Numbered from the stretch's first letter, positions 27,163 through 35,765 are shown. The stretch: DNA of 64,000 nucleotides from an uncultured Prevotellaceae bacterium (GCA_902761905.1 CACWMK010000022.1:25191-89190); one strand, 5' to 3'. Notes: a model not told the origin generated them from the sequence alone. Numbers and translations: made by a program.

Positions 27163-27396
27163 ATGGCAACAATGACAGTAGAACAGATTGAGCAGAAGAA
27201 GCAACTGCTCGCAGAGAAAGTGAAAGAGATGAAAGCCATCTACGACGAACTCGTGGAGGCTGGTGCAATCGAACTGTCCGAGGAAGAACTCGACAAGGCC
27301 GCCGGAGGAGATTCTTTCCAGGGATGGAGACCTCCTACATTCAATAGAGATACGAAAACAGAAGATGATCCCCTTGACTTTTCATGTGATCTCTAA
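27163..27396 (+). CDS. Double-glycine leader peptide B, 77 residues
   Basis: Leader closely related to peptide A, ending SEEELDKAAGG, followed by a 28-residue acidic core rich in Asp, Thr and Pro with one cysteine near the end (DFSCDL). 41 bp after peptide A and 28 bp before the LRR protein gene, so probably in one transcript from promoter 5. The single cysteine makes thioether rings unlikely. Confidence 0.75.
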   Translation: MATMTVEQIEQKKQLLAEKVKEMKAIYDELVEAGAIELSEEELDKAAGGDSFQGWRPPTFNRDTKTEDDPLDFSCDL

Positions 27397-27424
27397 ACAT
27401 TATTATATATTATTGGAATAAACA

Positions 27425-28735
27425 ATGAGAAAGCATTTCTATCTGCTGGTAGCCATCCTTGCGATGGCGACGCTGGGCGCGAAGGCCCAGGACAACGTGT
27501 TCAGCTACACCTACGAGGGTGCGACGCTCTACTATGTCATCGACTCGGTAGGCAACGCCGCCGTGGTGCCGCCACTGTACCCCTTCAGCACTAAAGACGA
27601 CACCAACGACAACGCCTGGGGCGACTACGACAAGCCCACGGGTGCGGTCTCTGTGCCACAGTCCGTGCCCTACCTCAGCGCGATGCACCCCGTCACCGCC
27701 GTGGCCGACTATGCCTTCTTCAACTGCAGAGAGATGACAGGCGTGACCCTGCCGCAGTCCGTCGCTTCCCTTGGCCGCAATGCCTTCGCCCAATGCCGCG
27801 CTATGCAGTCCGTCAACATCCCCGACGGCGTGACCAGCCTCAGCTATGGTTGCTTCCAGGTTTGCAGGGCGCTACAGACGATTGACATCCCCGCCAGCGT
27901 CCGCACCATCGACACGGGAGCCTTCTACAATTGCCGTGGGCTGAAAGAGGTGACCTTCCACGAAGGACTCGACAGCATCGGCCGACTGGCTTTCTGCTTC
28001 TGCACCTCGCTCGAAAGCGTTACCCTGCCCGAAGGTCTGCGCTATATCGACTACGAAGTCTTCATGCGCGACTCCCTCCTGCGCCACATCGATCTGCCCT
28101 CCACGCTCGAGGTGGTCATTGACAACGCCTTCCGCTGCAATCCGAAGCTCGAAAGCATCACCTTCCCCGACAACATGAAGTATCTCGGCGGCGGCGTCGT
28201 GATGGAATGCCCCAATCTCACCTACGTGCATCTGCCCGAGAACCTGGAGACGATGGGGCAGTTCATGCTCTGTAACACAGGCCTTGAGACCTTCGTCGTG
28301 CCGCCGCACGTGCAGACCATCGAGTATCAGGCCTTTGCCGATTGTCAGCGCCTGCACAAGGTCACCCTGCCCGCCAGCGTCACCACCCTCGGCTGGGGCC
28401 TCTTCGACAACTCGCCGATAGACACCCTAGCCGTGGAGTGCACCGTGCCGCCCACGCTTATCGAGAAACACGGCTACACCACCTTCCAGGAGTACACCGC
28501 TACCCTCATCGTCCCCGCCGGCTCTTTGGAGACCTACCGACAGCATCCCGTCTGGGGCCTCTTCACGAACATCGTCGAGGACACGACGACCGCCGTCAAG
28601 GAAATCAAAAATAGTGAATTGTCAAATAGTAAATTCTTTGACCTCAATGGGCGCCGCCTGACCAGCAAGCCCACACGCCGCGGCATATACATCAACAATG
28701 GACGCAAAATGATGATAAAGCAAGGTAACAAATAG
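27425..28735 (+). CDS. Secreted BspA-type leucine-rich repeat protein
   Basis: 436 residues: signal peptide (MRKHFYLLVAILAMATLGAKA), then about ten BspA/LRR_5 repeats of roughly 23 residues with the pattern C..L..V.LP..V..IG..AF, then a C-terminal segment FFDLNGRRLTSKPTRRGIYI-NNGRK common at the end of secreted Prevotella proteins and probably a sorting or anchoring signal. Proteins of this type bind host or microbial surfaces. Codons are clearly GC-richer than in the genes before it, suggesting separate origin. It lies in the same direction 28 bp after peptide B. Confidence 0.85.
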   Translation: MRKHFYLLVAILAMATLGAKAQDNVFSYTYEGATLYYVIDSVGNAAVVPPLYPFSTKDDTNDNAWGDYDKPTGAVSVPQSVPYLSAMHPVTAVADYAFFNCREMTGVTLPQSVASLGRNAFAQCRAMQSVNIPDGVTSLSYGCFQVCRALQTIDIPASVRTIDTGAFYNCRGLKEVTFHEGLDSIGRLAFCFCTSLESVTLPEGLRYIDYEVFMRDSLLRHIDLPSTLEVVIDNAFRCNPKLESITFPDNMKYLGGGVVMECPNLTYVHLPENLETMGQFMLCNTGLETFVVPPHVQTIEYQAFADCQRLHKVTLPASVTTLGWGLFDNSPIDTLAVECTVPPTLIEKHGYTTFQEYTATLIVPAGSLETYRQHPVWGLFTNIVEDTTTAVKEIKNSELSNSKFFDLNGRRLTSKPTRRGIYINNGRKMMIKQGNK

Positions 28736-28757
28736 TATTCACATTAAAACAAAACCA

Positions 28758-28799
28758 TTATGGCAATATTAACAAACGTGTTTGTTAATGTTGCCATAA
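28758..28799. repeat. Palindrome of two head-to-head peptide-gene starts
   Basis: Two 20-bp arms with one mismatch and a 2-bp centre. Read from either side each arm spells TTATGGCAAYATTAACAAAC, the start MA(T/I)LTN of the double-glycine peptide genes. Neither frame continues. Confidence 0.75.
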
Positions 28800-28821
28800 T
28801 TCTGATTAATTAATTGTTGAT

Positions 28822-28863
28822 ATTACTCAAAAACAGCATTTTAGCTGTGTCACAGCGTAAAAA
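28822..28863 (+). repeat. Relic of a regulator/terminator junction
   Basis: About 42 bp match 24883-24923 with one mismatch (ATTACTCAAAAACAGC through CACAGCGTAAAAA), the segment between regulon promoter 4 and the terminator of regulator 3. The rest of that module is absent here, which points to a deletion or recombination. Confidence 0.65.
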
Positions 28864-28909
28864 CGAGGCAAAAAAAAGCAAAAGTATTCGATTGTTCCGC
28901 AAAAAAGTG

Positions 28910-28917
28910 TACCTTTG
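28910..28917 (+). promoter_or_regulatory. -7 box of regulator 4
   Basis: TACCTTTG 23 bp before the ATG at 28941, with flanks nearly identical to the promoter of regulator 3. Confidence 0.55.
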
Positions 28918-28940
28918 CTGCATTGTTATCAATAACACTT

Positions 28941-30635
28941 ATGAGAAAGAGCAGATATTTCATCATATTGATAGTTTTTGTCGCTGTAGTGGCCCTGATG
29001 ACTGGCTGCTCGAAGCCTGACCGCAACGATAAAGCTGCTGCGCTGAGCAAAGAGATAGTCAACGATGGATTATCCGACGTTGAACATTCTGTGGAGCGAG
29101 TGGATAGTGCGGAGCAGGCGGGTTTGTTCACGGCAATACGTGCTAACACTATTAAAGCAATTATCTATGAGAATGCCGACCGAAGGCGGCTGGCAGCCTA
29201 TTACGCAGAGAAAGCGATTGCTGCAGAAGCGGGACATGCTGTCGCCACGTCGGCAGACAGCAACCTTTATTGTAAGGCTCGCTTGATTCTGGGTAACGGT
29301 GCATACGCCGATGGCGAGTATGGTAAATCACTCGCCCTCTCCAAGGAAATCCTTGCTTTTTTGGGTGATGGCACAACGCCAAATGATTTGGAGATGAAGT
29401 GCAGGGCACTGATGCAGATGGCAGATTGTGAAAGCAAACTGGGGCATATTGCAGAATCCGAGCAGTTGTTTCTGCAATGCATCGATGATTTGATGGCGAG
29501 TACACAGCATGCGACCGATTATGGGGAGATTGATCCGCTCATCTATACGTTGCTTTCACTCAACGACCTGTATATCGACAATAAGATGCCAGAGAAGGCA
29601 CTGCCCCTGATGGCGAAGATGGACACAGCGATGGCGCGTCTTACACGCTGTCCAAACACTCCCGACTGGGCGATGCAAAAGCGCCGCAACAACGTGACCA
29701 TCAGTAAGGCGATGGTCTATGCTGCCAATGGACAACGAGAGCAGGCGGAGATCCTTCACCGTGAATATCAACAGTTCCAAGGTCTTGGCGCGTTAGACAT
29801 GGCAGCCGAAGGTCTGTATCTGTCGATGACGGGCCGTTACGACGAGGCAGTCCGCTTGTTCGACGAAACCGACTCTATGATGCGCTCCAATGGCGAGCCC
29901 ATCAGCGACCTCTATGTAAAGACCTTGCTCAATTACAAGTATGATGCTCTGCAGAAGGCGGGACGCGCGACAGAGGCTCTGGCGCTAGGCGACCGTATAC
30001 GGCAGTTAACCGACTCCATCCGCCAGCAGGAGCGTCAGGCCGACGTGGAGCAGTTGCAGGAAATCAAGCGTCAGGAAAACGAAATCTCCAGCCGCCGCCA
30101 GTCGCTCGTCGTCCACCGTATCATCCTTGCCAGTGCCACCATTATCATCTTGCTCATCGCCTACCTGCTTTGGCGCTCCTATAAATATAATAAGGTGTTG
30201 ACCGAGAAAAATCGTCGTTTGCTGGCTGAGATTGAGCAGCGCGAGCAGGAAAACCAACAAGCTATTGAGCAGTTGGAGGCCGCACCAGAGGCTGAACTCA
30301 CTACTGGTCAGCAACTCTACCGCCAACTCTGTGAACTGATGAAGCAGCCCGACATCTTCACCGATCCCGACACTAATCCTGATACGCTGGCCCGGATGCT
30401 AGGCACCAACCGAACGTACATCTACGATGCCATTCGCGAGTGTGCTGACATGACTCCTGCTGATTTCATTAACAGTTACCGTCTGCGTCACGCCACTCAC
30501 TTGCTTTCTACCACCAACGACTCCATAGGTCTCATTGCCGAACTCTGCGGACTATCCCGCCGCACCTTCTACCGTCTTTTCAGCGAAACTTACGCCATGT
30601 CGCCTTCCGACTATCGTCATGTAGCCAAAAAGTAG
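28941..30635 (+). CDS. TPR-transmembrane-AraC regulator 4
   Basis: 564 residues from ATG 28941 (MRKSRYFIILIV); the longer frame to a TTG at 28923 overlaps the conserved leader and is not used. Lipobox MTGC (Cys25 region), TPR-like helices, one membrane helix before LLWRSYKYNKVLTEKNRRLL, coiled coil, and the conserved AraC-type HTH ending AMSPSDYRHVAKK. Closest to regulator 3, including the promoter. A regulon promoter begins 12 bp after the stop and drives a C11 protease. The four regulators share recognition helices, so they should bind the same sites while sensing different signals. Confidence 0.8.
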   Translation: MRKSRYFIILIVFVAVVALMTGCSKPDRNDKAAALSKEIVNDGLSDVEHSVERVDSAEQAGLFTAIRANTIKAIIYENADRRRLAAYYAEKAIAAEAGHAVATSADSNLYCKARLILGNGAYADGEYGKSLALSKEILAFLGDGTTPNDLEMKCRALMQMADCESKLGHIAESEQLFLQCIDDLMASTQHATDYGEIDPLIYTLLSLNDLYIDNKMPEKALPLMAKMDTAMARLTRCPNTPDWAMQKRRNNVTISKAMVYAANGQREQAEILHREYQQFQGLGALDMAAEGLYLSMTGRYDEAVRLFDETDSMMRSNGEPISDLYVKTLLNYKYDALQKAGRATEALALGDRIRQLTDSIRQQERQADVEQLQEIKRQENEISSRRQSLVVHRIILASATIIILLIAYLLWRSYKYNKVLTEKNRRLLAEIEQREQENQQAIEQLEAAPEAELTTGQQLYRQLCELMKQPDIFTDPDTNPDTLARMLGTNRTYIYDAIRECADMTPADFINSYRLRHATHLLSTTNDSIGLIAELCGLSRRTFYRLFSETYAMSPSDYRHVAKK

Positions 30636-30647
30636 ATTTTGACGAAT

Positions 30648-30703
30648 TGACACAAAGATTTGTAGGGGTGACACACTTGTTTCCCAGTCTTGCCGTACCT
30701 TTG
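30648..30703 (+). promoter_or_regulatory. Regulon promoter 6: 21-bp direct repeat plus -7 box
   Basis: TGACACA at 30648-30654 and 30669-30675 (21 bp apart), TACCTTTG at 30696-30703 (27 bp from the second site). Drives the C11 protease at 30763. Confidence 0.72.
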
Positions 30704-30762
30704 CCACCGATTTGACAATCGATAGCAATAAGAAAGAGTAATTAGCATAAATAATAAACTGT

Positions 30763-32532
30763 ATGAAAAAGATTTTCTTTCTGATGGCGATGACCATCAT
30801 GGTGCTGGGCTTCACTGCCTGCACCGACAACGACGACAACCCGACGCTGAATCCTACTGACCCCAAGGCTCTTGTGGGCACATGGGTGGGCGATCTCTCG
30901 GGCAAGACATTTACGCTGTGGAACTACGGCAAGTCGTGGAACGTATGGACGTTCAACGAAGACGGAACGGGTGTATGCGATGTGTACTTCCTGACGGGCG
31001 AAGATCCTACCGCCCTGCAACACCAGCCGTTTACATATTCAGCCGAGAACGGCAACATGACCATCACGATGGACGACGGTCCGTGGGATGCAAAATACCA
31101 GGTTGTTGACGACAAACTGACGATAGACAACGGCATCGCGATAGCCTTCGATAAGGCCGATGCCACAAAGGCCGCACAGTTCGACGAGTGGAGCAAGCGT
31201 GAACTGGTGAATGTGCCCGGCACGCAGGCCCGCTATACCATATTCGTCTATGGCAACGCCGGAGGCAATATGGACTGGATTATAGAGCAAGGATTCTGGG
31301 AGCAACTCAGACCCTACCTAAAGGACGGGAGCAAGGTGCGCGTGGCCGTCCTCTACAAGTATGGCCAGAACACTAGCGGCCAGTTGACCGACGATGGTGA
31401 CTTGGTGTGGTTTGAATTGAACAGCGAGACCGACCTCGACAACCTACACGAGCATGGATTAAACGGGCTCGGCATGAACACCCAGGCCATCGCCACCAAG
31501 CTCTACGATCCCAACACTATCCACCAGTTCATCGAGTTTAGCAGTCTCTTCTGCCCAGCCGAGGAATACATCTTTGCCATTTGGGGCCACGGCAGCGGCT
31601 TCAATCCTATGGGCGACATTCCTGGCAAGTACCATAATTCCACGCGCGGTGTCATTGGCGACGAATGGAACGACCACGAGCAGTTGGACATGTACGAACT
31701 ATCACAGGCCATCAAGGCCACGGGCCGCGCCCCGCTTAAGGCTATATTCTTTCACAACTGCCTGATGGGCAACATGGAGACGCTGACCGAGTTGCGCGAC
31801 GTAACAGAGTACATAGCCTGCTCTGCTCACGAGCTCAGCAGCAGCGGCGAGGTGCTGACAGGATTCGTTAAGGGCCTCATCGAGAAAAATAACGTGGAGG
31901 ATGCCTTCGCTTACATGCTCAACGACATCACACCCGTATGGCAGGACAGTTATAAGAATGAAGGAGGCCGTGCCATCAACGGCGACTTCAAATTGCTGCG
32001 CACCAGCGAACTCGACGGAGTCATCGATGTCGCCCGTCGACTGGCCGACCGCCTCGTCGCCCTATACCCGACGCAGCAGGAGACCATCGATCTCGCCACC
32101 AAGCAGGTTTATCGCTTCAAAACTTACGACGATGACCCCAACAATAGTTTCTACTATCCTTTCTTCGACCTACAGGACTACGCCGACAAGCTGGCCGAAA
32201 ACACTGGCGACACCGAGTTAAACTCCATCGCACATGACATGAAGCAGGCCTTCGACCAAGCCATCCTCCAACGTGCCGACGTCAACTGGAGCGTACAGCA
32301 CCTCGACCACTACAGCCTCAGTGTCTGCCTCTATCACCAGGTCTTCTACAATTTCGACTTCGTCGGAGCCGGAAGTGCCGTAAAAAGCAACATCGGCGAG
32401 GGCTATGAGCAGTGTACATTCCACAAACTGACCGGCTGGGGCAACTTCCTCCGAATTAACACCGGTCTGCCCTGGGGCAATCCCACCAGTGGTGGCGGCG
32501 GGGCCGTTGGCACGACAAAAAATTCGAACTAG
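30763..32532 (+). CDS. Lipoprotein protease of the clostripain family (C11) with N-terminal beta domain
   Basis: 589 residues. Lipobox FTAC (Cys20); residues about 35-140 form a lipocalin-like beta domain (LVGTWVGDL, WTFNEDGTG, NMTITMDDG); the C11 protease domain follows with His276 in IWGHGSGF and Cys333 in HNCLMGNME. A paralog without the beta domain is at 13806. Both are anchored by lipid and sit behind a regulon promoter next to a regulator. Possible jobs, all inferred: trimming the double-glycine peptides, activating surface proteins, or degrading host proteins. Confidence 0.83.
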   Translation: MKKIFFLMAMTIMVLGFTACTDNDDNPTLNPTDPKALVGTWVGDLSGKTFTLWNYGKSWNVWTFNEDGTGVCDVYFLTGEDPTALQHQPFTYSAENGNMTITMDDGPWDAKYQVVDDKLTIDNGIAIAFDKADATKAAQFDEWSKRELVNVPGTQARYTIFVYGNAGGNMDWIIEQGFWEQLRPYLKDGSKVRVAVLYKYGQNTSGQLTDDGDLVWFELNSETDLDNLHEHGLNGLGMNTQAIATKLYDPNTIHQFIEFSSLFCPAEEYIFAIWGHGSGFNPMGDIPGKYHNSTRGVIGDEWNDHEQLDMYELSQAIKATGRAPLKAIFFHNCLMGNMETLTELRDVTEYIACSAHELSSSGEVLTGFVKGLIEKNNVEDAFAYMLNDITPVWQDSYKNEGGRAINGDFKLLRTSELDGVIDVARRLADRLVALYPTQQETIDLATKQVYRFKTYDDDPNNSFYYPFFDLQDYADKLAENTGDTELNSIAHDMKQAFDQAILQRADVNWSVQHLDHYSLSVCLYHQVFYNFDFVGAGSAVKSNIGEGYEQCTFHKLTGWGNFLRINTGLPWGNPTSGGGGAVGTTKNSN

Positions 32533-32554
32533 AAAAAGTACAAAAAACGTGCCA

Positions 32555-32945
32555 ACTATTCATATTCTGCGATAACACACTGATAATCAAATGGTTATCT
32601 TATGAATAGTGCTCTAAAATTAATAGGGCACTATTCATAAAATGACCACTTTTTGAGTTGTAGTAAATTATTTTCAAAATGCATTTATTGGTGTTTCACT
32701 ATAGTAACAGCAACGGAAACACTTTGTTACTACAGTGGTAACACTTTGTTACGCAGGCAGAAACACTTTGTTTCTCCGTTAGTTACTATCGTGTAACTGC
32801 CATATTATCAGTACTTTAAGCCTATCTTAACGACTTAAAGAAGACACTTAAATAACGATTTATGAATAGTTGACCGCAATTTTTAAGGCACTATTCATAA
32901 TGTAACATATTGATAATAAGCAAGATAACAGCTATTATGAATAGT
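32555..32945. repeat. Intergenic array of TATGAATAGT palindromes
   Basis: The 627-bp gap 32533-33159 holds no credible gene. TATGAATAGT or its complement occurs six times in alternating orientation (32555, 32601, 32631, 32861, 32891, 32936). Two of the pairs make hairpins: 32600-32640 with a 13-bp stem (TTATGAATAGTGC) and 32860-32900 with an 11-bp stem, 260 bp apart, a layout like a small non-autonomous element or a pair of RNA hairpins. The last 200 bp contain a regulon promoter. Confidence 0.65.
32716..32781 (+). repeat. Three 22-bp tandem repeats around AACACTTTGTT
   Basis: AACACTTTGTT recurs at 32718, 32740 and 32762, a period of 22 bp, and each copy sits inside an imperfect palindrome (GTAAC-GTTAC or GAAAC-GTTTC). 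It lies between the two hairpins described for this gap. Too few and too short for a CRISPR. Confidence 0.6.
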
Positions 32946-33060
32946 TAAGTACATTTTATATAATTCTCTTAGAAATAATTATGTTGTATCATACATTTTT
33001 ACCAACTTATCTTCGTCGGATACAGCAGCCATGCTGATGGCGGAAGCTTTTTTCCTAAAA

Positions 33061-33116
33061 TGAGACATATTTTGCCTTCTATGATACATAGTTTTAAATA
33101 AAATGTTGTATTTTTG
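33061..33116 (+). promoter_or_regulatory. Regulon promoter 7, in front of peptide C and the glycosyltransferases
   Basis: TGAGACAT at 33061 and TGATACAT at 33082 (21 bp apart), TATTTTTG at 33109-33116 (27 bp from the second site). Same geometry as the others with a variable fourth base in the half-site. Confidence 0.65.
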
Positions 33117-33159
33117 CAAACGAATTCGATCATTTATCAATAATTAAATATTTAAAATT

Positions 33160-33399
33160 ATGGCTACACTTACAGAACAAGAGATTGAGCAGCTGCAGCA
33201 GCAGCTCAAGGAGAAGACAAAAGAAGTAAAGGAAATCTACGACAAGCTCGTGGAGGCCGGAGCCGTACCGATCGCCGACGACTTCCTCGACACCGTGGCA
33301 GGAGGATTAGGAGGATTATTTGGTCCTCCAACAATGCCGCCCTCGATTGTCTGGAAAAGGTATGATGACAATATTCCTAAGGGTGATCCTCGTCCGTAA
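33160..33399 (+). CDS. Double-glycine leader peptide C, 79 residues
   Basis: Leader MATLTEQEIEQLQQQLKEKT... ending DDFLDTVAGG, then a 30-residue core with four Pro-containing turns (FGPPTMPPS..., GDPRP), one Trp and no Cys. First gene behind regulon promoter 7 and followed, after the broken peptide D, by three glycosyltransferases. The Thr, Ser and Tyr residues of the core would be possible sugar acceptors; this is inference from gene order only. Confidence 0.75.
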   Translation: MATLTEQEIEQLQQQLKEKTKEVKEIYDKLVEAGAVPIADDFLDTVAGGLGGLFGPPTMPPSIVWKRYDDNIPKGDPRP

Positions 33400-33427
33400 T
33401 CGTAGGTTGTATTAAATATTTAAAATT

Positions 33428-33603
33428 ATGGCAACACTGACAGAACAAGAGATTGAGCAGCTACAGTGGAGGCCGGAGCCGTACCGATCGCCGACGATTT
33501 CCTCGACGAGGTGGCTGGAGGAGGTTTTGATGCGGGTGGTCTTTGGATAACAGTACGTCCATCTTATAGTCGGCCTGCCCCCACCCTATATTATAGACAA
33601 TAA
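33428..33603 (+). pseudogene. Double-glycine leader peptide D, broken by a 52-bp deletion
   Basis: The first 13 codons match peptide C (MATLTEQEIEQLQ); then 52 bp present in peptide C are missing, and the sequence resumes in another frame at EAGAVPIADDFLDEVAGG. From the ATG the frame ends after 40 codons at 33548. The original core frame (after GG: GFDAGGLWITVRPSYSRPAP...) stays open to the TAA at 33601-33603, directly touching the ATG of the first glycosyltransferase (TAAATG). This shows that peptide and glycosyltransferase genes were tightly coupled. Confidence 0.75.
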
Positions 33604-34665
33604 ATGCTTTACCTCTGCTATTCCATCAACGACTTCTCCATTATGGAGGCCGGCATCTCGCTGCTGAGTTTCCTGATGAACAACCCGGGCTACGAGCCTG
33701 ATGAAGTGTTCTTTGTGGACTACGGCATCCACCCGCGCAACAAGGAGCGGCTCGGTGAGATTGCCGCCCGCTACGGCAAGCACGTTACCTACCTCGACGG
33801 AAAACCCATGACCGACCGCGTGAAGCGAGAATTCCCCCACTTAGGGGCGTGGCGCGGCACGATGGCCCCCAATGCCAAGGCGTTTATGGATAAGATCGTA
33901 CCCTCGTATGTGGATCGGCTCCTCTTCCTGGATGCCGACACGCTGGTGACGGGATCGGTGGCCGACTTGCAAAGCCTCGACATGGGCGGGGCAGCACTCG
34001 CCGCCGTGCCGCAGGCCTGGACTACGGCCCAAATCAGGCGCGGCCAGCTGAAGCTCTACTCCGGCAGCGACTTCTACTTCAACTCCGGAGTGCTGCTCTA
34101 CGACCTCAACGTGTGGCGACGGGAGGACTGCCACCAGATGGTGATAGACATGCTGCGGACGAAGAAGCAACTGTATTCGCCCGACCAGACATTGCTCAAC
34201 AACGCCATTCCCGCGCGGCTGCAGTATCAGCTGCCGTTGAAGTACGACCACATGACCCATTATATGCACCCCCGACAGGAACCTAAGTTCCTGGCCACAT
34301 TCGGTGTGCATAAGAAAGAGGAGATCGACGAGGCCATACAGCACCCCGTGATCGCCCACTTCACCGGCGGCGACCATCAGGCCCGTCCGTGGCACAAGGG
34401 CTGTTGGTCGTACCGCAAGGATGAGTATCTGCGCTACAAAGCGCTCTCGCCGTGGAAGGACACTCCGCTGCTCTACGACTTCCGGAAGAAGCATCCGCGA
34501 AAGGACTTCCCAGGCAAGTGCAACATGTTCATCTACTGGCTGATGGCTAAGCAACCGTCGCATACCTTGACGGCCACAGTGGCGCTGGCGCTTGACCGAG
34601 TGAATGCCCTGAGAGCACGTATATTGCACCTGCCGCCAGAGATGGAGGAAGGGGTCGAAAATTGA
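33604..34665 (+). CDS. Family 8 glycosyltransferase 1
   Basis: Nucleotide-sugar-dependent, probably cytoplasmic. 353 residues with GT8 marks in order: N-terminal LCYSINDF, metal-binding DxD in LFLDADTLV (Asp110, Asp112), FNSGVLLYDL near 159-168, DQTLLNN near 194-200 and a C-terminal HFTGG...RPWH. No signal peptide or membrane helix. It begins right at the stop of peptide D. Two tandem paralogs follow. GT8 members use UDP-glucose or UDP-galactose in lipopolysaccharide, glycogen or glycoprotein synthesis; here a peptide target is possible but unproven. Confidence 0.83.
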   Translation: MLYLCYSINDFSIMEAGISLLSFLMNNPGYEPDEVFFVDYGIHPRNKERLGEIAARYGKHVTYLDGKPMTDRVKREFPHLGAWRGTMAPNAKAFMDKIVPSYVDRLLFLDADTLVTGSVADLQSLDMGGAALAAVPQAWTTAQIRRGQLKLYSGSDFYFNSGVLLYDLNVWRREDCHQMVIDMLRTKKQLYSPDQTLLNNAIPARLQYQLPLKYDHMTHYMHPRQEPKFLATFGVHKKEEIDEAIQHPVIAHFTGGDHQARPWHKGCWSYRKDEYLRYKALSPWKDTPLLYDFRKKHPRKDFPGKCNMFIYWLMAKQPSHTLTATVALALDRVNALRARILHLPPEMEEGVEN

Positions 34666-34685
34666 TAATTGATAATTGTATAGAT

Positions 34686-35750
34686 ATGCTTTACCTCTGC
34701 TATTCCATCAACGACTTCTATGCCCGCGAGGCGGGTATCTCGATGTTGAGTTTCCTCGACAACAATCCTGACTATGAGCCACAGGAGGTGTTCTTCATCG
34801 ACTACGGCATCCATCCGCGCAACCGTGAGCGGCTCAACGAGATAGCCGCCCGCTACGGTAAGCACATCACTTACCTCGACGGCCGTCCTGTGACCGACGA
34901 GGTGAAGCGTAAGTTCCCCAACTATCCTTCATGGAAGGGGAGTATGGCGGCCTGCATCAAGCCGTTCATCGACAAGGTAATGCCCGACTACGTGGAACGG
35001 CTGCTCTATATCGATGCTGATACCATCGTGGCTGGGTCTGTAGCAGGACTGGCAAAGATGGACATGGGCGAGGCCGTGGTGGCAGGCACCATCTCGAACG
35101 TGGAAGGCATCAAATTGCAGCGGCACGAGTATGAACTCTATAGCGGTAACCATATCTATATGGGATCTGGCGTGCTGCTCTTCAACCTGAAGAACTGGCG
35201 GCGCGAGAACATCTACGAGCGGATGATCGACGTGCTGGGAAAGAAGAAACACCTGCGGCTGCCCGACCAGATGCTCATCAACAACGGCATCCCTGAAAGG
35301 CTTATGAAGGTGCTGCCCCAGAAATATAATTATGTGCATCACTCATACCATCCCTGGCAGGAGTATCACTGGATGCGGCAGTTCCGCATCTATTCGAAGG
35401 AAGAGTGCCGCGAGGCCATCAATCACCCCGTCATCATCCACTACCTGACAGGCTGGGTACTGGCTCGCCCGTGGCATGAGGACTGCCGTTCGCACCGTAA
35501 GGAGGAATACTACCACTACAAGGCGCTCTCGCCATGGAAGGACTCGCCGCTCTATCCGCCCATTCAGCAGATGTACCCACCCAAGAACCGGGAGGACAGG
35601 CTCAACCAGTGGTTCCTCATGCAGATGATGAAGCCACGCCCGTTCTTTCTGGTATGGCTGTTGTTTCAGGCACTCTGCGTCTATGGACGCATCGCATGCA
35701 AGATACAGGGCACGTCCTCACACTCGGAAGAAGGAATTGAAGTAGAATGA
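34686..35750 (+). CDS. Family 8 glycosyltransferase 2
   Basis: Paralog of glycosyltransferase 1. The ATG at 34686 (MLYLCYSINDFYAREAG) is chosen because all three paralogs start this way; the frame is open to 34662 across an AT-rich spacer with TTGATAATTGATAATTG. DxD is LYIDADTIV, then GSGVLLFNL in place of FNSGVLL, DQMLINN and HYLTGWVLARPWH. Long basic insertion near YNYVHHSYHPWQEY is shared with copy 3. A hydrophobic C-terminal stretch (FFLVWLLFQALCVYG) may attach it to the membrane. Confidence 0.82.
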   Translation: MLYLCYSINDFYAREAGISMLSFLDNNPDYEPQEVFFIDYGIHPRNRERLNEIAARYGKHITYLDGRPVTDEVKRKFPNYPSWKGSMAACIKPFIDKVMPDYVERLLYIDADTIVAGSVAGLAKMDMGEAVVAGTISNVEGIKLQRHEYELYSGNHIYMGSGVLLFNLKNWRRENIYERMIDVLGKKKHLRLPDQMLINNGIPERLMKVLPQKYNYVHHSYHPWQEYHWMRQFRIYSKEECREAINHPVIIHYLTGWVLARPWHEDCRSHRKEEYYHYKALSPWKDSPLYPPIQQMYPPKNREDRLNQWFLMQMMKPRPFFLVWLLFQALCVYGRIACKIQGTSSHSEEGIEVE

Positions 35751-35765
35751 AAAGTTTAGAGTGAT

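Noticed and set aside
32716-32781. CRISPR-like array of 22-bp repeats
   Set aside because: Only three units, no spacers of constant length between identical repeats and no cas genes.
33841-34629. 262-codon minus-strand frame opposite glycosyltransferase 1
   Set aside because: Shadow caused by GC-rich codons; all GT8 motifs are on the plus strand.
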